Assembly (NCBI GenBank): GCA_944326305.1
Contig: CALVDL010000019.1
Span: 1 to 60,576, forward strand
DNA length: 60,576 nucleotides
Origin: an uncultured Bacteroidales bacterium
Lineage (GTDB): Bacteria > Bacteroidota > Bacteroidia > Bacteroidales > UBA932
Direction: 5' to 3'
Below, piece after piece: positions 25,412-34,227 of the stretch (within the stretch, counting starts at the first letter, position 1; each line of letters begins with the position of its first letter). The translations under genes and the position numbers were made by a program. The notes under the pieces are model-generated. The model was not told where the DNA came from and ran no database searches. It saw only the letters and a program-made list of their open reading frames with translations.

Positions 25412-27991
25412 ATGCAAAGAAAGACACAGGACAAGTCCGCCAGGGCGGCCAGGCCACGGAAACCGGAAAAGGAGAAACAGTCTTCCGGGCGTTTTTCCGT
25501 CCTCGGGAGGTGGCGCCAGCTGCCGGAGGAGAAGCGTATCCGGATCATGAAGGTGACAGGCCTGCTGGTCGGGGTCCTGGCTGTATTCACTTTCGTTTCG
25601 GTGACTTCGTATCTTTTTACATGGAAGGCCGACCAGAGCCTGATGTCGGAGCCTGACATGCTCGGGCAGGATGTCCCTGCCCATAATATGGGAGGAAAGC
25701 TCGGCTACAGATGGGGGCATTTCCTTGTCGGGAGGTGTTTCGGCCTGGGAAGCTATGCACTTGTGGTCCTGCTTGCTGATGTGTTCGTGAGACTTTTTTT
25801 CAGGAACCGGAGCATCGGTGTGCTGAAGTCATTGACATTGACGCTTTCCGGAGCCATGCTCGTATCCGTGATACTTTCCTTCATTTCTTCACTGGCCGGT
25901 CCGGATACAGTCTTCGGAGGGGGGCTCGGCGGGGACTGCGGGGCTGCCATATCCGCCTTTTTCGTGAACATGGTCGGGAAGATTGTCACATTCATCCTGC
26001 TGGCCGTGTTCGCTGTACTGTGGCTGCTGTATGCAAGCGGCCGGTTTTCAAGATGGCTTGTGACTGTAGGAGCCGGCGGGTCAGGTGGCGGTGAGCCTGT
26101 GGAGAATGAGCCGGATGGGACGGAGGCGGAAGACACGCTTGTGGATCCGGTCCCGTCCGCTGCAGAACGTTACGGTGCGGATGCCCCGGACAATACGGAT
26201 ACAGACCCGGAGCTTCCTGGGCCGGATGATGATTTTGATGATGATTCTCCATTTGCAGTGGACAGTGAACCTGCTGTAAACCGGTCTGTCCCGTCGGGAG
26301 CGTCCCGTATATACCAGGAAGTCCCTGTTTCCATAGAGAAATCCCCTGCGGTCCGGAAAGAGGTGGAGCAGGAAGAAGGCCTGGAGGTTATCCAGGGACC
26401 TGAATTTTCCGAAGTCACGGAGGAGCTTCCCCGAATTGACACAAGGGAGGGCCTCGAGAACTACAGTTTCCCTTCCCTGGATCTTCTGGAGGACTATAAG
26501 GAGGGACGCTATGAGGTAGCCCCTGAGGAACTCGAACGCAACAACAACAAGATACGCGCTACCCTCCTGAACTACAAGATACAGGTCGAGAAGGTCTCCG
26601 CCTGCGTAGGCCCGACTGTCACTCTTTATAAGGTGATACCTGCCCCTGGCGTAAAGGTGTCAGCGATAAAGAATCTGGAGGAGGATATAGCCATAGCATT
26701 GAGGATCAAGGGTGTGCGTGTAGTCATCCTTACTGATGCCGTGGGTATAGAGGTGGCCAATGACAGGCCGTCTATCGTTCCTCTGAAGGCCATGCTCAAT
26801 GACGAGGCTTTCCGCAGCAGCAAGGCTGAGCTCCCGATTGCCCTCGGGTATACCATCATGCAGAAAGTCAAGGTATTCGACCTTGCAGATGCCCCTCATC
26901 TTCTTGTCGCCGGAGCCACAAAGCAGGGCAAGTCCGTTGGCCTAAATGTCATCATCACCTCCCTGCTTTACGCCAAGCACCCGTCCGAGCTGAAGTTCGT
27001 CTTCATAGACCCGAAGATGGTGGAGTTCTCGGCGTATGCAAGGCTGCTCAAGCATTATCTTGCTGTCATGCCTACAGCGGCGAGCGAGAGCGACGAGCAG
27101 GAGAACGCCATAGTCAAGCATCCTAAGCAGGCCGACGAGATACTGCGTTCGCTCTGCCTCGAGATGGACGAGAGGTACCAGCTGCTGAGCAAGTCCGGTG
27201 TCAATAATATCAAGCTCTACAACGAGAAATACACCAGCCGCCATCTGCTGCCTGCAGAGGGTCACCACTTCCTCCCTTATATCGTGGTGGTAATCGACGA
27301 ATACGCAGATCTCATCATGTCAGGCGGTATGGGGGCGGAGTCGAGGACGCAGGCCAGGAGCATAACTTCCTCTATCATACGTCTGGCCCAGAAGGGCCGC
27401 GCGGCTGGTATCCATGTGATAATAGCCACGCAGCGTCCTTCCGTGGATGTGATTACGGGACTGATCAAGACCAACTTCCCGACCCGCATAGCCTTCCGCG
27501 TGGTCACCCGCGTGGATTCCGCCACCATCCTCGACAAGCCGGGTGCGGAGAAGCTCATCGGCAAGGGAGATATGCTCTATTATGCCGGTGTGGACATGGA
27601 GAGGGTGCAGTGCGCCCTTATAAACATGGACGAGATCAACCGTGTCACGAAGTTCATCGGCAGCCAGACTGGCTTCCACGCATGCTGCAATACCCCTTAT
27701 TATCTGCCGGAGCTGCAGAGCGAGTCAGGAGATTCCGGCGCAGCCGAAGTCGACATGCAGAACCTCGATTCAATGTTCGAGGAGGCCGCCAAGATGGTGG
27801 TTACGTACCAGCAGGGCTCCACGTCCACGCTGCAGAGGAAATTGGGTATGGGATATGCCCGTGCGGGCCGTGTGATGGACCAGCTTGAGGCTGCCGGCAT
27901 AGTCGGGCCGCAGGAGGGTTCGAAACCGCGCCAGGTGCTTGTAAGCGACCTTGCGGAGCTCGATGATATATTGAAGGCTTATATGAAGTAA
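25412..27991 (+). CDS. ftsK: FtsK/SpoIIIE DNA translocase
   Basis: An 859-residue septal DNA pump. After a basic N-terminus come about four to five membrane helices (roughly 45-215), then an acidic Pro/Asp-rich linker (about 225-350), and the motor. Walker A is GATKQGKS (501-508) and Walker B VVVIDEYADL (about 625-634). The C-terminus is a winged-helix gamma domain (from about 795: TSTLQRKLGMGYARAGRVMDQLE region), which in other FtsK proteins reads KOPS-type polar DNA sequences. It clears chromosome ends from the closing septum and activates XerCD at dif. The start is preceded by AAGGGAG. The LolA-like gene begins 3 bp after the stop. Confidence 0.96.
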   Translation: MQRKTQDKSARAARPRKPEKEKQSSGRFSVLGRWRQLPEEKRIRIMKVTGLLVGVLAVFTFVSVTSYLFTWKADQSLMSEPDMLGQDVPAHNMGGKLGYRWGHFLVGRCFGLGSYALVVLLADVFVRLFFRNRSIGVLKSLTLTLSGAMLVSVILSFISSLAGPDTVFGGGLGGDCGAAISAFFVNMVGKIVTFILLAVFAVLWLLYASGRFSRWLVTVGAGGSGGGEPVENEPDGTEAEDTLVDPVPSAAERYGADAPDNTDTDPELPGPDDDFDDDSPFAVDSEPAVNRSVPSGASRIYQEVPVSIEKSPAVRKEVEQEEGLEVIQGPEFSEVTEELPRIDTREGLENYSFPSLDLLEDYKEGRYEVAPEELERNNNKIRATLLNYKIQVEKVSACVGPTVTLYKVIPAPGVKVSAIKNLEEDIAIALRIKGVRVVILTDAVGIEVANDRPSIVPLKAMLNDEAFRSSKAELPIALGYTIMQKVKVFDLADAPHLLVAGATKQGKSVGLNVIITSLLYAKHPSELKFVFIDPKMVEFSAYARLLKHYLAVMPTAASESDEQENAIVKHPKQADEILRSLCLEMDERYQLLSKSGVNNIKLYNEKYTSRHLLPAEGHHFLPYIVVVIDEYADLIMSGGMGAESRTQARSITSSIIRLAQKGRAAGIHVIIATQRPSVDVITGLIKTNFPTRIAFRVVTRVDSATILDKPGAEKLIGKGDMLYYAGVDMERVQCALINMDEINRVTKFIGSQTGFHACCNTPYYLPELQSESGDSGAAEVDMQNLDSMFEEAAKMVVTYQQGSTSTLQRKLGMGYARAGRVMDQLEAAGIVGPQEGSKPRQVLVSDLAELDDILKAYMK

Positions 27992-27994
27992 GAT

Positions 27995-28642
27995 ATGGCT
28001 TTGGGAAAGTTTATGGCGGCCTCAGTGCTGCTTTTCATGTGTACGGCAGGAATCAGCGTGTCGGCTGCCCCGTTTTCCATACAGAGGCTTGAAGACAGGA
28101 TAAATTCTTCAGAGATTTCGTTTTCCTATACCTACAGCGTTTCCGGCGGGAAAGTCAGCATGACGGGACAGGGGAGCGCTGTCCTCCAGGGGGATGCTTA
28201 TATCCTTGATGTTGACGGTATGGAGGTCTATTGTGATGGTACTGCGAGATGGACCCTTGACAGGAAGGCTGAGGAGCTTGTGGTCGAGTCCTGCGACACT
28301 TATCCTGCTTCACTGTCCGCCAATCCGGTCCTGCTCCTGCAGAGCCCGACAAGTTTTTTCGATGTTTCCTCCCAGTCTGCTGCGGTATATTCAGGTATGG
28401 ATGCAATAAAGGTGGAGCTTGCCCCGAAACAGGGTACGAAGCTTAAGGCTGTCACCCTGTATTTCAGGTCAGGGCAACAGGAGGACGGCATCCTGATAGG
28501 GGCGTCGGTCCGTGCCGCAGACGGGACTGTCACGGATTTCACCATTTCTGATTTCAGGTATTCCGCAAAAGGGGATGCGTCGCGCTTTTCTTTTGATTCA
28601 GCCTCCCTCGGTCCGGAGTGGATCGTGACTGATCTGCGGTAG
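27995..28642 (+). CDS. LolA-like periplasmic lipoprotein carrier
   Basis: A 215-residue exported protein with a signal peptide ending near VSAAP (residue about 24-26) and a LolA/LolB-type half-barrel of repeated beta strands (GGKVSMTGQGSAVLQGDAYIL, DGTARWTLDRKAEEL). LolA carries lipoproteins from the LolCDE transporter to the outer membrane. A LolA-like gene directly after ftsK is an arrangement I associate with this phylum. Low sequence conservation in this fold means a related but different lipid-carrier role is possible. It is convergent with the TPM gene; the two stop codons are 2 bp apart, with no room for a separate terminator. Confidence 0.78.
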   Translation: MALGKFMAASVLLFMCTAGISVSAAPFSIQRLEDRINSSEISFSYTYSVSGGKVSMTGQGSAVLQGDAYILDVDGMEVYCDGTARWTLDRKAEELVVESCDTYPASLSANPVLLLQSPTSFFDVSSQSAAVYSGMDAIKVELAPKQGTKLKAVTLYFRSGQQEDGILIGASVRAADGTVTDFTISDFRYSAKGDASRFSFDSASLGPEWIVTDLR

Positions 28643-28644
28643 CC

Positions 28645-29472
28645 TTACCAGCTGCCGGAGGCTCCGCCTCCGCCGAAAGACCCGCCGCCGAATCCTCCGA
28701 ACCCTCCTCCGAACCCGCCGAATCCGCCTCCGGAGCCTCCCCATGAGGAACCTCCCCTGTGGCCGTTTCCCAGAAGGCTGCCTATTATGATGGCGTCGAA
28801 AATGTCCCCGCCGTCGGTACCGGTACCGCTGCCGCCACCTCCGCGGCCGTTGTTGTTCCCTTTGCGGAATGTTGCTGCAACCACTGACACGATAATCACG
28901 AAAAACACGAACAGCCCTATGGCTATGAAGCCTCCTATGTCATCGTCCCCGGCTTCCCTCGGCTCAGATATTTCCCCTGACGCAAGCTTCATGAGCACAT
29001 CGCAGGCCGCCGCAGTTCCGGAGAAGTAGTCGTCCTGCATGAAACGCGGTATGAGTTCATTGTCTATGATACGTTTGGCGTATGCGTCCGGTATCGCGCC
29101 TTCAAGCCCGTAGCCAACGCTGATGGCGACCTGCCCTCCCGAATCCTGTGTCTTGGGCTTTATGAGCAGGACAACTCCGTTGTCGAACTTCTCCGAGCCG
29201 ACTTTCCAGTCAAGTCCTATTCTTGTGGCATATTCCGAAGCAGTATAGCCTTCGAGATCGTTTACCGTGACTACCGTTATCTGGTTTGACGTGGAGTCAT
29301 CGAATGCCGTCAGCACGTTTTCGAGATAGCCGGCCTGCCGCGGAGTGAATACCCCTGCAAAGTCGTTCACAAGCCGGGGCGGTGACGGTGGCGACGGTAT
29401 GGCCGCGCATATTGCTGCCGGCACCACCAGCATGAGGGCTGTCAGCAAATATATGGAGAAGTTCTTGAACAT
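28645..29472 (-). CDS. TPM-domain protein with Gly-rich C-terminus
   Basis: A 275-residue protein with a signal peptide, a TPM (Psb32/YgcG-like) domain starting at RLVNDFAGVFTPRQ (about 34-165), one membrane helix (about 182-203) and a tail made mostly of GGFGG and GGGS repeats. TPM domains have been proposed to act as phosphatases or in membrane-protein maintenance; function in bacteria is unsettled. It is the third member of a LemA-TPM-TPM set, a recurring neighbourhood. The Gly-rich tail probably lies in the cytoplasm if the signal peptide is cleaved and the TPM domain is periplasmic. Confidence 0.85.
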   Translation of the reverse strand: MFKNFSIYLLTALMLVVPAAICAAIPSPPSPPRLVNDFAGVFTPRQAGYLENVLTAFDDSTSNQITVVTVNDLEGYTASEYATRIGLDWKVGSEKFDNGVVLLIKPKTQDSGGQVAISVGYGLEGAIPDAYAKRIIDNELIPRFMQDDYFSGTAAACDVLMKLASGEISEPREAGDDDIGGFIAIGLFVFFVIIVSVVAATFRKGNNNGRGGGGSGTGTDGGDIFDAIIIGSLLGNGHRGGSSWGGSGGGFGGFGGGFGGFGGGSFGGGGASGSW

Positions 29473-29475
29473 AAG

Positions 29476-29922
29476 CTATCTATCTGGATTTCCGAATGAT
29501 ATGTCATCCGGCTGTTCATTGGTGTCATTTTCATGGTAGGGGAAATATGCCTTGAGCTTCTCCCCGACGGCTGATACGGCCTTTTCAAGTCCCTCGGCGA
29601 ACTCCCCGTTCCGGAAGTATCCGGTCATGATGTCCTTTACATCGTTCCAGAACCCTGCGGATACAACGTCATTGATGCCCTTGTCACCTATGATGGCGAA
29701 TACCTTGGACTTGCAGGCCAGGTATATGAGGACCCCGTTCCTTCTGGCGGTCCTGTCCATGCGCAGAAAACGGAACACCTGCCCGGCCCTTTTCATCGGG
29801 TTGCCGGAACAGGTGTCATCTATATGTATCCGGATTTCTCCGGATGTATTCCGCTCTGCCTCCTTTATCGCAGCGACAAGCCTGTCTTTCTGCTGTGCGG
29901 AGAGGAAGTCTTCGGCTTTCAT
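29476..29922 (-). CDS. Small TPM-domain protein
   Basis: A 148-residue protein consisting of one TPM domain: EAERNTSGEIRIHI, RNGVLIYLACKSKVFAIIGDKGIN and a helical C-terminus. No signal peptide is seen, which differs from its downstream neighbour, although the two domains are clearly related. It lies 1 bp after lemA and 3 bp before the larger TPM gene, so all three are translated from one message. Confidence 0.85.
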   Translation of the reverse strand: MKAEDFLSAQQKDRLVAAIKEAERNTSGEIRIHIDDTCSGNPMKRAGQVFRFLRMDRTARRNGVLIYLACKSKVFAIIGDKGINDVVSAGFWNDVKDIMTGYFRNGEFAEGLEKAVSAVGEKLKAYFPYHENDTNEQPDDISFGNPDR

Positions 29923-29923
29923 G

Positions 29924-30517
29924 TCAGAACTCCACTTTCGGTGCTGTCCTGGCCTCTTCGGACGCCTCGAAATAGCCTTTGGTGTCGAAGCCGAACATGG
30001 AGGCGAAGATGTTCCTCGGGAAGCTTCTCACCATGGTGTTGTAGCTCCTTGCCGTCTCGTTGAACTTCATCCTTTCGGTGGCGATGCGGTTTTCCGTACC
30101 CTCGAGCTGCGCCTGGAGGTCCCTGAAATTCTGGTTCGCCTTCAGGTCAGGATAGTTTTCCTGCAGCATTATCAGCCTGCCGAGGGCCTGGGAGAGCTCT
30201 CCCTGGGCCTTCTGGAATTCCGCTATCTGCTCTGCATCAAGGTTTTCCGGGTCTACAGTCATCTGTGTAGCCCTGCTCCTGGCCTCCACCACGCTTTCAA
30301 GGGTCTCGGACTCATGCTCTGCATAGCCTTTTACCGTTGCCACCAGGTTCGGTATAAGGTCGGCCCTGCGCTGGTACACGTTCTCCACCTGTGACCAGGC
30401 GGCCTTCACCTGCTCGTCGGCCTTGACAAGCCCGTTGTACGAATTCTTCACCCAGAAGAACAGGGCGAGGATGATGACGACGATTACCGTTACAGTTATT
30501 AAAGTGCTCTTTTTCAT
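29924..30517 (-). CDS. LemA family protein
   Basis: A 197-residue protein with an N-terminal membrane helix (about 5-25, rich in Val and Ile), then the LemA signature: YNGLVKADEQVKAAWSQVEN, YQRRADLIPNLVATV, and a long helical bundle ending in the PRNIFASMFGF segment. LemA proteins are membrane-anchored helical proteins of uncertain function that usually accompany TPM-domain genes, as here. The gene starts 43 bp after the FISUMP lipoprotein stop and may share its transcript. Confidence 0.92.
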   Translation of the reverse strand: MKKSTLITVTVIVVIILALFFWVKNSYNGLVKADEQVKAAWSQVENVYQRRADLIPNLVATVKGYAEHESETLESVVEARSRATQMTVDPENLDAEQIAEFQKAQGELSQALGRLIMLQENYPDLKANQNFRDLQAQLEGTENRIATERMKFNETARSYNTMVRSFPRNIFASMFGFDTKGYFEASEEARTAPKVEF

Positions 30518-30559
30518 ATTTTTACTTTTATGTTTCTTGAAAATTATCCGGGTGGAAAC

Positions 30560-31795
30560 CTAATCCTTTACGCACCGTACCGATGCTGCGAAAGTCTCCT
30601 TGTCGTGGGCATCCCTGTACACTACTGAACTTTCATTGTTTATTACCCTGCATATTGCCTTTCCTGTGGCCGGGTCCTCGGTGGAGGTCCAGAATATCGC
30701 GTACTCGAAAGCCCCGCTGTAGCTCCATTGCCCGTTGGTCTTGCGTGCATAGCCTGCAGGTATTGCCGAAATGCCGCTCCAGTTGGTAGGGTCGCCCACG
30801 TCGCTCAGGTATGGCCACAGCTCAGTGTCCGTGTTGAATGTCGCACTCCTGGCCTCTTTCCCGTAGTTTATGTCGCTGTCATAGTCGTCGTCCGAATCGG
30901 GAAGGTCAGGGTCGAGCCTTTCACCGGCCATGAACTCCTTGCTTATCTTGTAGTTGTCCCTCGACCAGTCCTGACCGTATTCCAGTCCGGTCCCGCCTTC
31001 TTCGAGCCCTTCCCTCCAGGAGTCCGCGTAGACGCTTGCCATTGTTGCTTCTGCAAGGTCTGTCCATTCGTCGTCTGACGGGATGTGCCACCCTTCAGGG
31101 CATATCCCGCGGATGATGCCACCTTCCGATGCCGCGGTTTCTCCGGTGGCCTCCGACCATGTGTAGAACCTTCCGAACACTTGTGACATGGCCTCCGCCT
31201 CCTGATAAGGGGCCCCGACCTTTTCAGTCCCTGACCCGTCATATGCGAGGTTCTGCTTCATCCATGTCTTGCCGTCAGGCGCTTCATAAACTAGGTATTC
31301 GTTCCCGTCGGCATCCGCCACATTGCTGCCGGAGAAGTTATAGCCGGCCCTCTGTATAGATCCTTTCTCCCCGTAATTGACTACGGTTACACTGTATGAG
31401 GCCGACAGGCTGGTGTACCCGTCGGCAAATGCCTCGCAGGTGACGGTGATGGTGCGGAGGGTGTCCTTGTTGTATTCCGCGAAATTGTAGGTGAAGGCCC
31501 CGTCCCCTTCCTCATTTTCGTCTTTTGTTACTTCATAGCTGTCGTTCCCCGACGGTGAGACGCGCCACTGGTAGCCTATGCCCAGCCCTTCCGGATGCTC
31601 GGCCCCTTTGGGGGTCATGGTGTATTCTGTGTTGTCATTGGCCATGATATATGAAGGAAGGGCAGGGTCGAAATCCATGCTCAGGCTCCCGTTGAGGTAG
31701 GGGAGTGAAGTCGTATTATCGTCTTTTTTGCAGGAGATTATGGCGGCTGCAGCCAGGGAGGCGGCAAGCACGAGATGTGTTTTCCTGATAGTCAT
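30560..31795 (-). CDS. FISUMP-domain lipoprotein
   Basis: A 411-residue predicted lipoprotein with a signal peptide and lipobox ending in IISC. It has an N-terminal Ig-like or all-beta region with Tyr/Thr-rich strands and a C-terminal FISUMP domain (Fibrobacter succinogenes major paralogous domain). The domain is recognised by GRFYTWSEA, CPEGWHIPSDDEWTDL, the acidic DSDDDYDSD stretch and the final SVRCVKD. Such proteins are surface lipoproteins of unknown role. Two upstream starts exist (TTG 31819, ATG 31816), but ATG 31795 has an AGGAAC sequence 5 bases ahead and gives a compact signal peptide, so it is preferred. Confidence 0.85.
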   Translation of the reverse strand: MTIRKTHLVLAASLAAAAIISCKKDDNTTSLPYLNGSLSMDFDPALPSYIMANDNTEYTMTPKGAEHPEGLGIGYQWRVSPSGNDSYEVTKDENEEGDGAFTYNFAEYNKDTLRTITVTCEAFADGYTSLSASYSVTVVNYGEKGSIQRAGYNFSGSNVADADGNEYLVYEAPDGKTWMKQNLAYDGSGTEKVGAPYQEAEAMSQVFGRFYTWSEATGETAASEGGIIRGICPEGWHIPSDDEWTDLAEATMASVYADSWREGLEEGGTGLEYGQDWSRDNYKISKEFMAGERLDPDLPDSDDDYDSDINYGKEARSATFNTDTELWPYLSDVGDPTNWSGISAIPAGYARKTNGQWSYSGAFEYAIFWTSTEDPATGKAICRVINNESSVVYRDAHDKETFAASVRCVKD

Positions 31796-31866
31796 TGCTG
31801 TTCCTATATGCTTCATCAATTAAAATACATTCCTGCAAAGATGCATAAAATTCGTTTAAAATCCTC

Positions 31867-31874
31867 TATATTTG
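31867..31874 (+). promoter_or_regulatory. -7 element before apbE
   Basis: TATATTTG lies 21 bp before the apbE ATG at 31896. No good -33 element is visible. The transcript leader would be about 15 nt. Confidence 0.5.
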
Positions 31875-31895
31875 TCTAAATACTTATATTTTACA

Positions 31896-32975
31896 ATGAA
31901 AATTCACTCTTTTACCGTGAACTTGTGCCGTGTCCTGCTGCTGTCCGCCGGCCTTGTTTCCATGCATTCCTGCTCCGGCGGGACAGGGTACGTGTCTGTC
32001 AGCGGATATGCCCAGGGGGGAACTTATATAGTAAAGCTTGACATCACCCCCGCTGAAAAACGTTTCGGCCTCGATGCCTATGACATCAAGGAGGGAATCG
32101 ACTCGATTCTTACGCAGTTCGACAATTCCGTCTCCGGGTACAACAAGAATTCCCTCCTGAGCCGTTTCAATGCCGGCGAGAGCGTTGTCCCGGACAGTGT
32201 ATTCACGCATATATACAATATGTCCACCGGCTATTACACAATGACCGGCGGTGCCGTGGATGTCGCGGCCGCCCCTCTTTTCGACATATGGGGGTTCGGC
32301 TTCACCACCGACTCCCTCCCTCCTGCATCGAAAGTGTCCGAGACAATGCAGGCCTGCGGCATGGGTCGCCTGAAGCCCCGGATGGTGCCCGGTCCGGACG
32401 GGAAGGTCTCCCCGGAGTCGCTTCTCCTCGAGGCCGGGAAGGGGCCTCTCCCTACGCTCAATTACAATGCCGTGGCCCAGGGCTACAGCTGTGACCTGGT
32501 CGCCGGCTATCTCGGGGAGCTCGGAGTGGAGAATATGCTTGTGAATATCGGAGGGGAGATTTTCTGCCGCGGCCTTAACCCTGGCGGAAAACCCTGGTCC
32601 ATCGGTGTTGACCGGCCGGAGGACGGGAACAATGTCCCGGGGGCGTCCCTCCAGGGGACCATAGAGGCCGGTCCGGACCCTTGCGGTGTGGTCACCTCCG
32701 GAAACTACAGGAAATTCTATGTGAAGGACGGGCGCAAGTATGCCCATACCATCGACCCGCGTACAGGCTATCCTGTGTCGCATTCGCTCCTGAGCGCCAC
32801 AATTGTCGCCTCTGACGCCGCCCTTGCCGACGCCCTTGCCACCTATTGTATGGTCATAGGGCTTGAGGAGGCGAAGGAGTTCATCAGTTCCGATCCCGAT
32901 ATAGAGGGGTACCTTATCTACAGCGACGGGGAACAGATGAAGACATGGGCTTCCGGCGGGATTACAGTCCGCTGA
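31896..32975 (+). CDS. apbE: ApbE-type FMN transferase lipoprotein
   Basis: A 359-residue lipoprotein (lipobox around MHSCSG) that attaches FMN from FAD to threonine in target proteins such as Na+-translocating NADH:quinone reductase or Rnf subunits. Family blocks are present: GYAQGGTY near the N-terminus, LTQFDNSVSGYNKNSLLSRFN, TGGAVDVAAAPLFDIWGFG, LNYNAVAQGYSCDLVAGYL, NMLVNIGGEI, AHTIDPRTGYPV and the metal-site region ASDAALADALATYCMV. No NQR or RNF genes are in the window, so the target is elsewhere. The frame is open from 31872, but ATG 31896 follows the -7 element and begins the signal peptide. Its 3' end overlaps comEC by 14 bp on opposite strands. Confidence 0.93.
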   Translation: MKIHSFTVNLCRVLLLSAGLVSMHSCSGGTGYVSVSGYAQGGTYIVKLDITPAEKRFGLDAYDIKEGIDSILTQFDNSVSGYNKNSLLSRFNAGESVVPDSVFTHIYNMSTGYYTMTGGAVDVAAAPLFDIWGFGFTTDSLPPASKVSETMQACGMGRLKPRMVPGPDGKVSPESLLLEAGKGPLPTLNYNAVAQGYSCDLVAGYLGELGVENMLVNIGGEIFCRGLNPGGKPWSIGVDRPEDGNNVPGASLQGTIEAGPDPCGVVTSGNYRKFYVKDGRKYAHTIDPRTGYPVSHSLLSATIVASDAALADALATYCMVIGLEEAKEFISSDPDIEGYLIYSDGEQMKTWASGGITVR

Positions 32976-34131
32976 TTATTTCGAGGGACCTGCACATCGC
33001 CTGGATGACGGCATTGTCCGCCTCGACGAGGATTCCCGGGCAGAGGCCGAGAGGCTGCAGTATCAGCAGCGGTATTGACAGGTTTATGGCGGCGGTCGAC
33101 AGTGGTACGGCTATAAGGTTGGTTATCAGGAAATACGGCGGGAATGTCCCGAAATAGTACCAAGCGGCTGGAGCGGTGAATATCTGGCATGATATGGACA
33201 TTGCGGCCATGTCCCATATCCTTTTCATCGGCCTGGCCCTGGCTATCCACATTGATACTGTCCCTCCTGTCCTTGCCGGAGCTGTTTCCCTGTACCAGCC
33301 GCGCATTACCGGATAAAGGAGGTAGAGCCCTGCCATTGCAAGATACGACAGCTGGAAACTGACTGACTCCAGTACATGTGGGGACAGGGCGGCCTGGGTC
33401 ATCAGGGCTGCGCTGAATATGTTCATCGGCAGCCTTTTCCGTCCCGTGCACCGTGCTGTTTCATTTAGAGTTATGAAAAGGAACGCCCGCAGTATCGATG
33501 CTCCTGCCCCGGTCATCATCGTGTAGAACCCCGCTGCGGCTACGGTCATGGCGGAGCGGATGCGGACTGCCGAGGGGGAGTTTCCCAGCACGGCGAACAT
33601 GCGGGTCAGTATGATGTAGACCACACCGAGGTGCATCCCCGACAGTGCGAGTATGTGGGACGCACCGCTGATGCGGAATGACGAGCTGACCTGCGGCGGG
33701 AGGCCAGACCTGTCACCGGTTATGAGCGCGAGGATGAGGGCGTTGCTGTCCCTGTCCCTGAAAGGTATGGATTCTATTGCAGTCTTGAGATGCAGCAGGG
33801 AGGCCTGTGCGGCATCCCGGAGGAACCATTGTCCCCCGTCGGGGGCTCTGCACCCGGCATTGAGCGAGGCGATGCTTGCACAGTATATCCCGGAGAAGAA
33901 GAAGGCCGCCACGAGAAACGGCCGGCACGGCATTGCCGTATTGCGGCTGTCAGGGTTTCCTGTCCTTTTGAATGTCATGGCGGAATACAGCGCCAGTGCG
34001 ACGGATGCAAAGAAAGAGATGCATGCGGCAGGATAGGCAGGCCGGTTTCCGGAACATATATACAGCCCGGCTGCGGCTCCGGCGGTGAACAATAAAGCGA
34101 AATCAGTCAGTTCCTTCCCCTCACCCTTCAT
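32962..34131 (-). CDS. comEC: ComEC/Rec2 competence-channel protein (short form)
   Basis: A 389-residue polytopic membrane protein. After two or three N-terminal helices it carries the ComEC competence core with ALITGDRSGLP and SGASHILALSGMHLGVVY, then about seven hydrophobic helices, among them FQLSYLAMAGLYLLYP. It ends after the membrane core and lacks the C-terminal metallo-beta-lactamase-like domain of the Bacillus protein, as many ComEC/Rec2 proteins in this phylum do. The function would be transport of single-stranded DNA across the inner membrane. No other competence genes are adjacent. It ends convergently inside the last codons of apbE. Confidence 0.88.
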   Translation of the reverse strand: MKGEGKELTDFALLFTAGAAAGLYICSGNRPAYPAACISFFASVALALYSAMTFKRTGNPDSRNTAMPCRPFLVAAFFFSGIYCASIASLNAGCRAPDGGQWFLRDAAQASLLHLKTAIESIPFRDRDSNALILALITGDRSGLPPQVSSSFRISGASHILALSGMHLGVVYIILTRMFAVLGNSPSAVRIRSAMTVAAAGFYTMMTGAGASILRAFLFITLNETARCTGRKRLPMNIFSAALMTQAALSPHVLESVSFQLSYLAMAGLYLLYPVMRGWYRETAPARTGGTVSMWIARARPMKRIWDMAAMSISCQIFTAPAAWYYFGTFPPYFLITNLIAVPLSTAAINLSIPLLILQPLGLCPGILVEADNAVIQAMCRSLEIISGL

Positions 34132-34143
34132 ATTCTTCTGATT

Positions 34144-34177
34144 TTTGGCGAAAATAGTTATTATTTTTATAACTTTG
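34144..34177 (+). promoter_or_regulatory. Promoter of the ackA-ptb-buk operon
   Basis: TTTG at 34144-34147, a 22-bp spacer (slightly long) and TAACTTTG at 34170-34177. The start is near 34184, about 44 nt before the ackA ATG. Confidence 0.6.
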
Positions 34178-34227
34178 TACGTTTGTATTGAAATATTTTA
34201 CCGGAAAAATTTTAAAACTTTCATTAT

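Noticed and set aside
28645..28760. Gly-rich tail of the TPM protein as a low-complexity non-coding repeat
   Set aside because: The frame stays open and matches the Gly-rich ends usual in this protein family.
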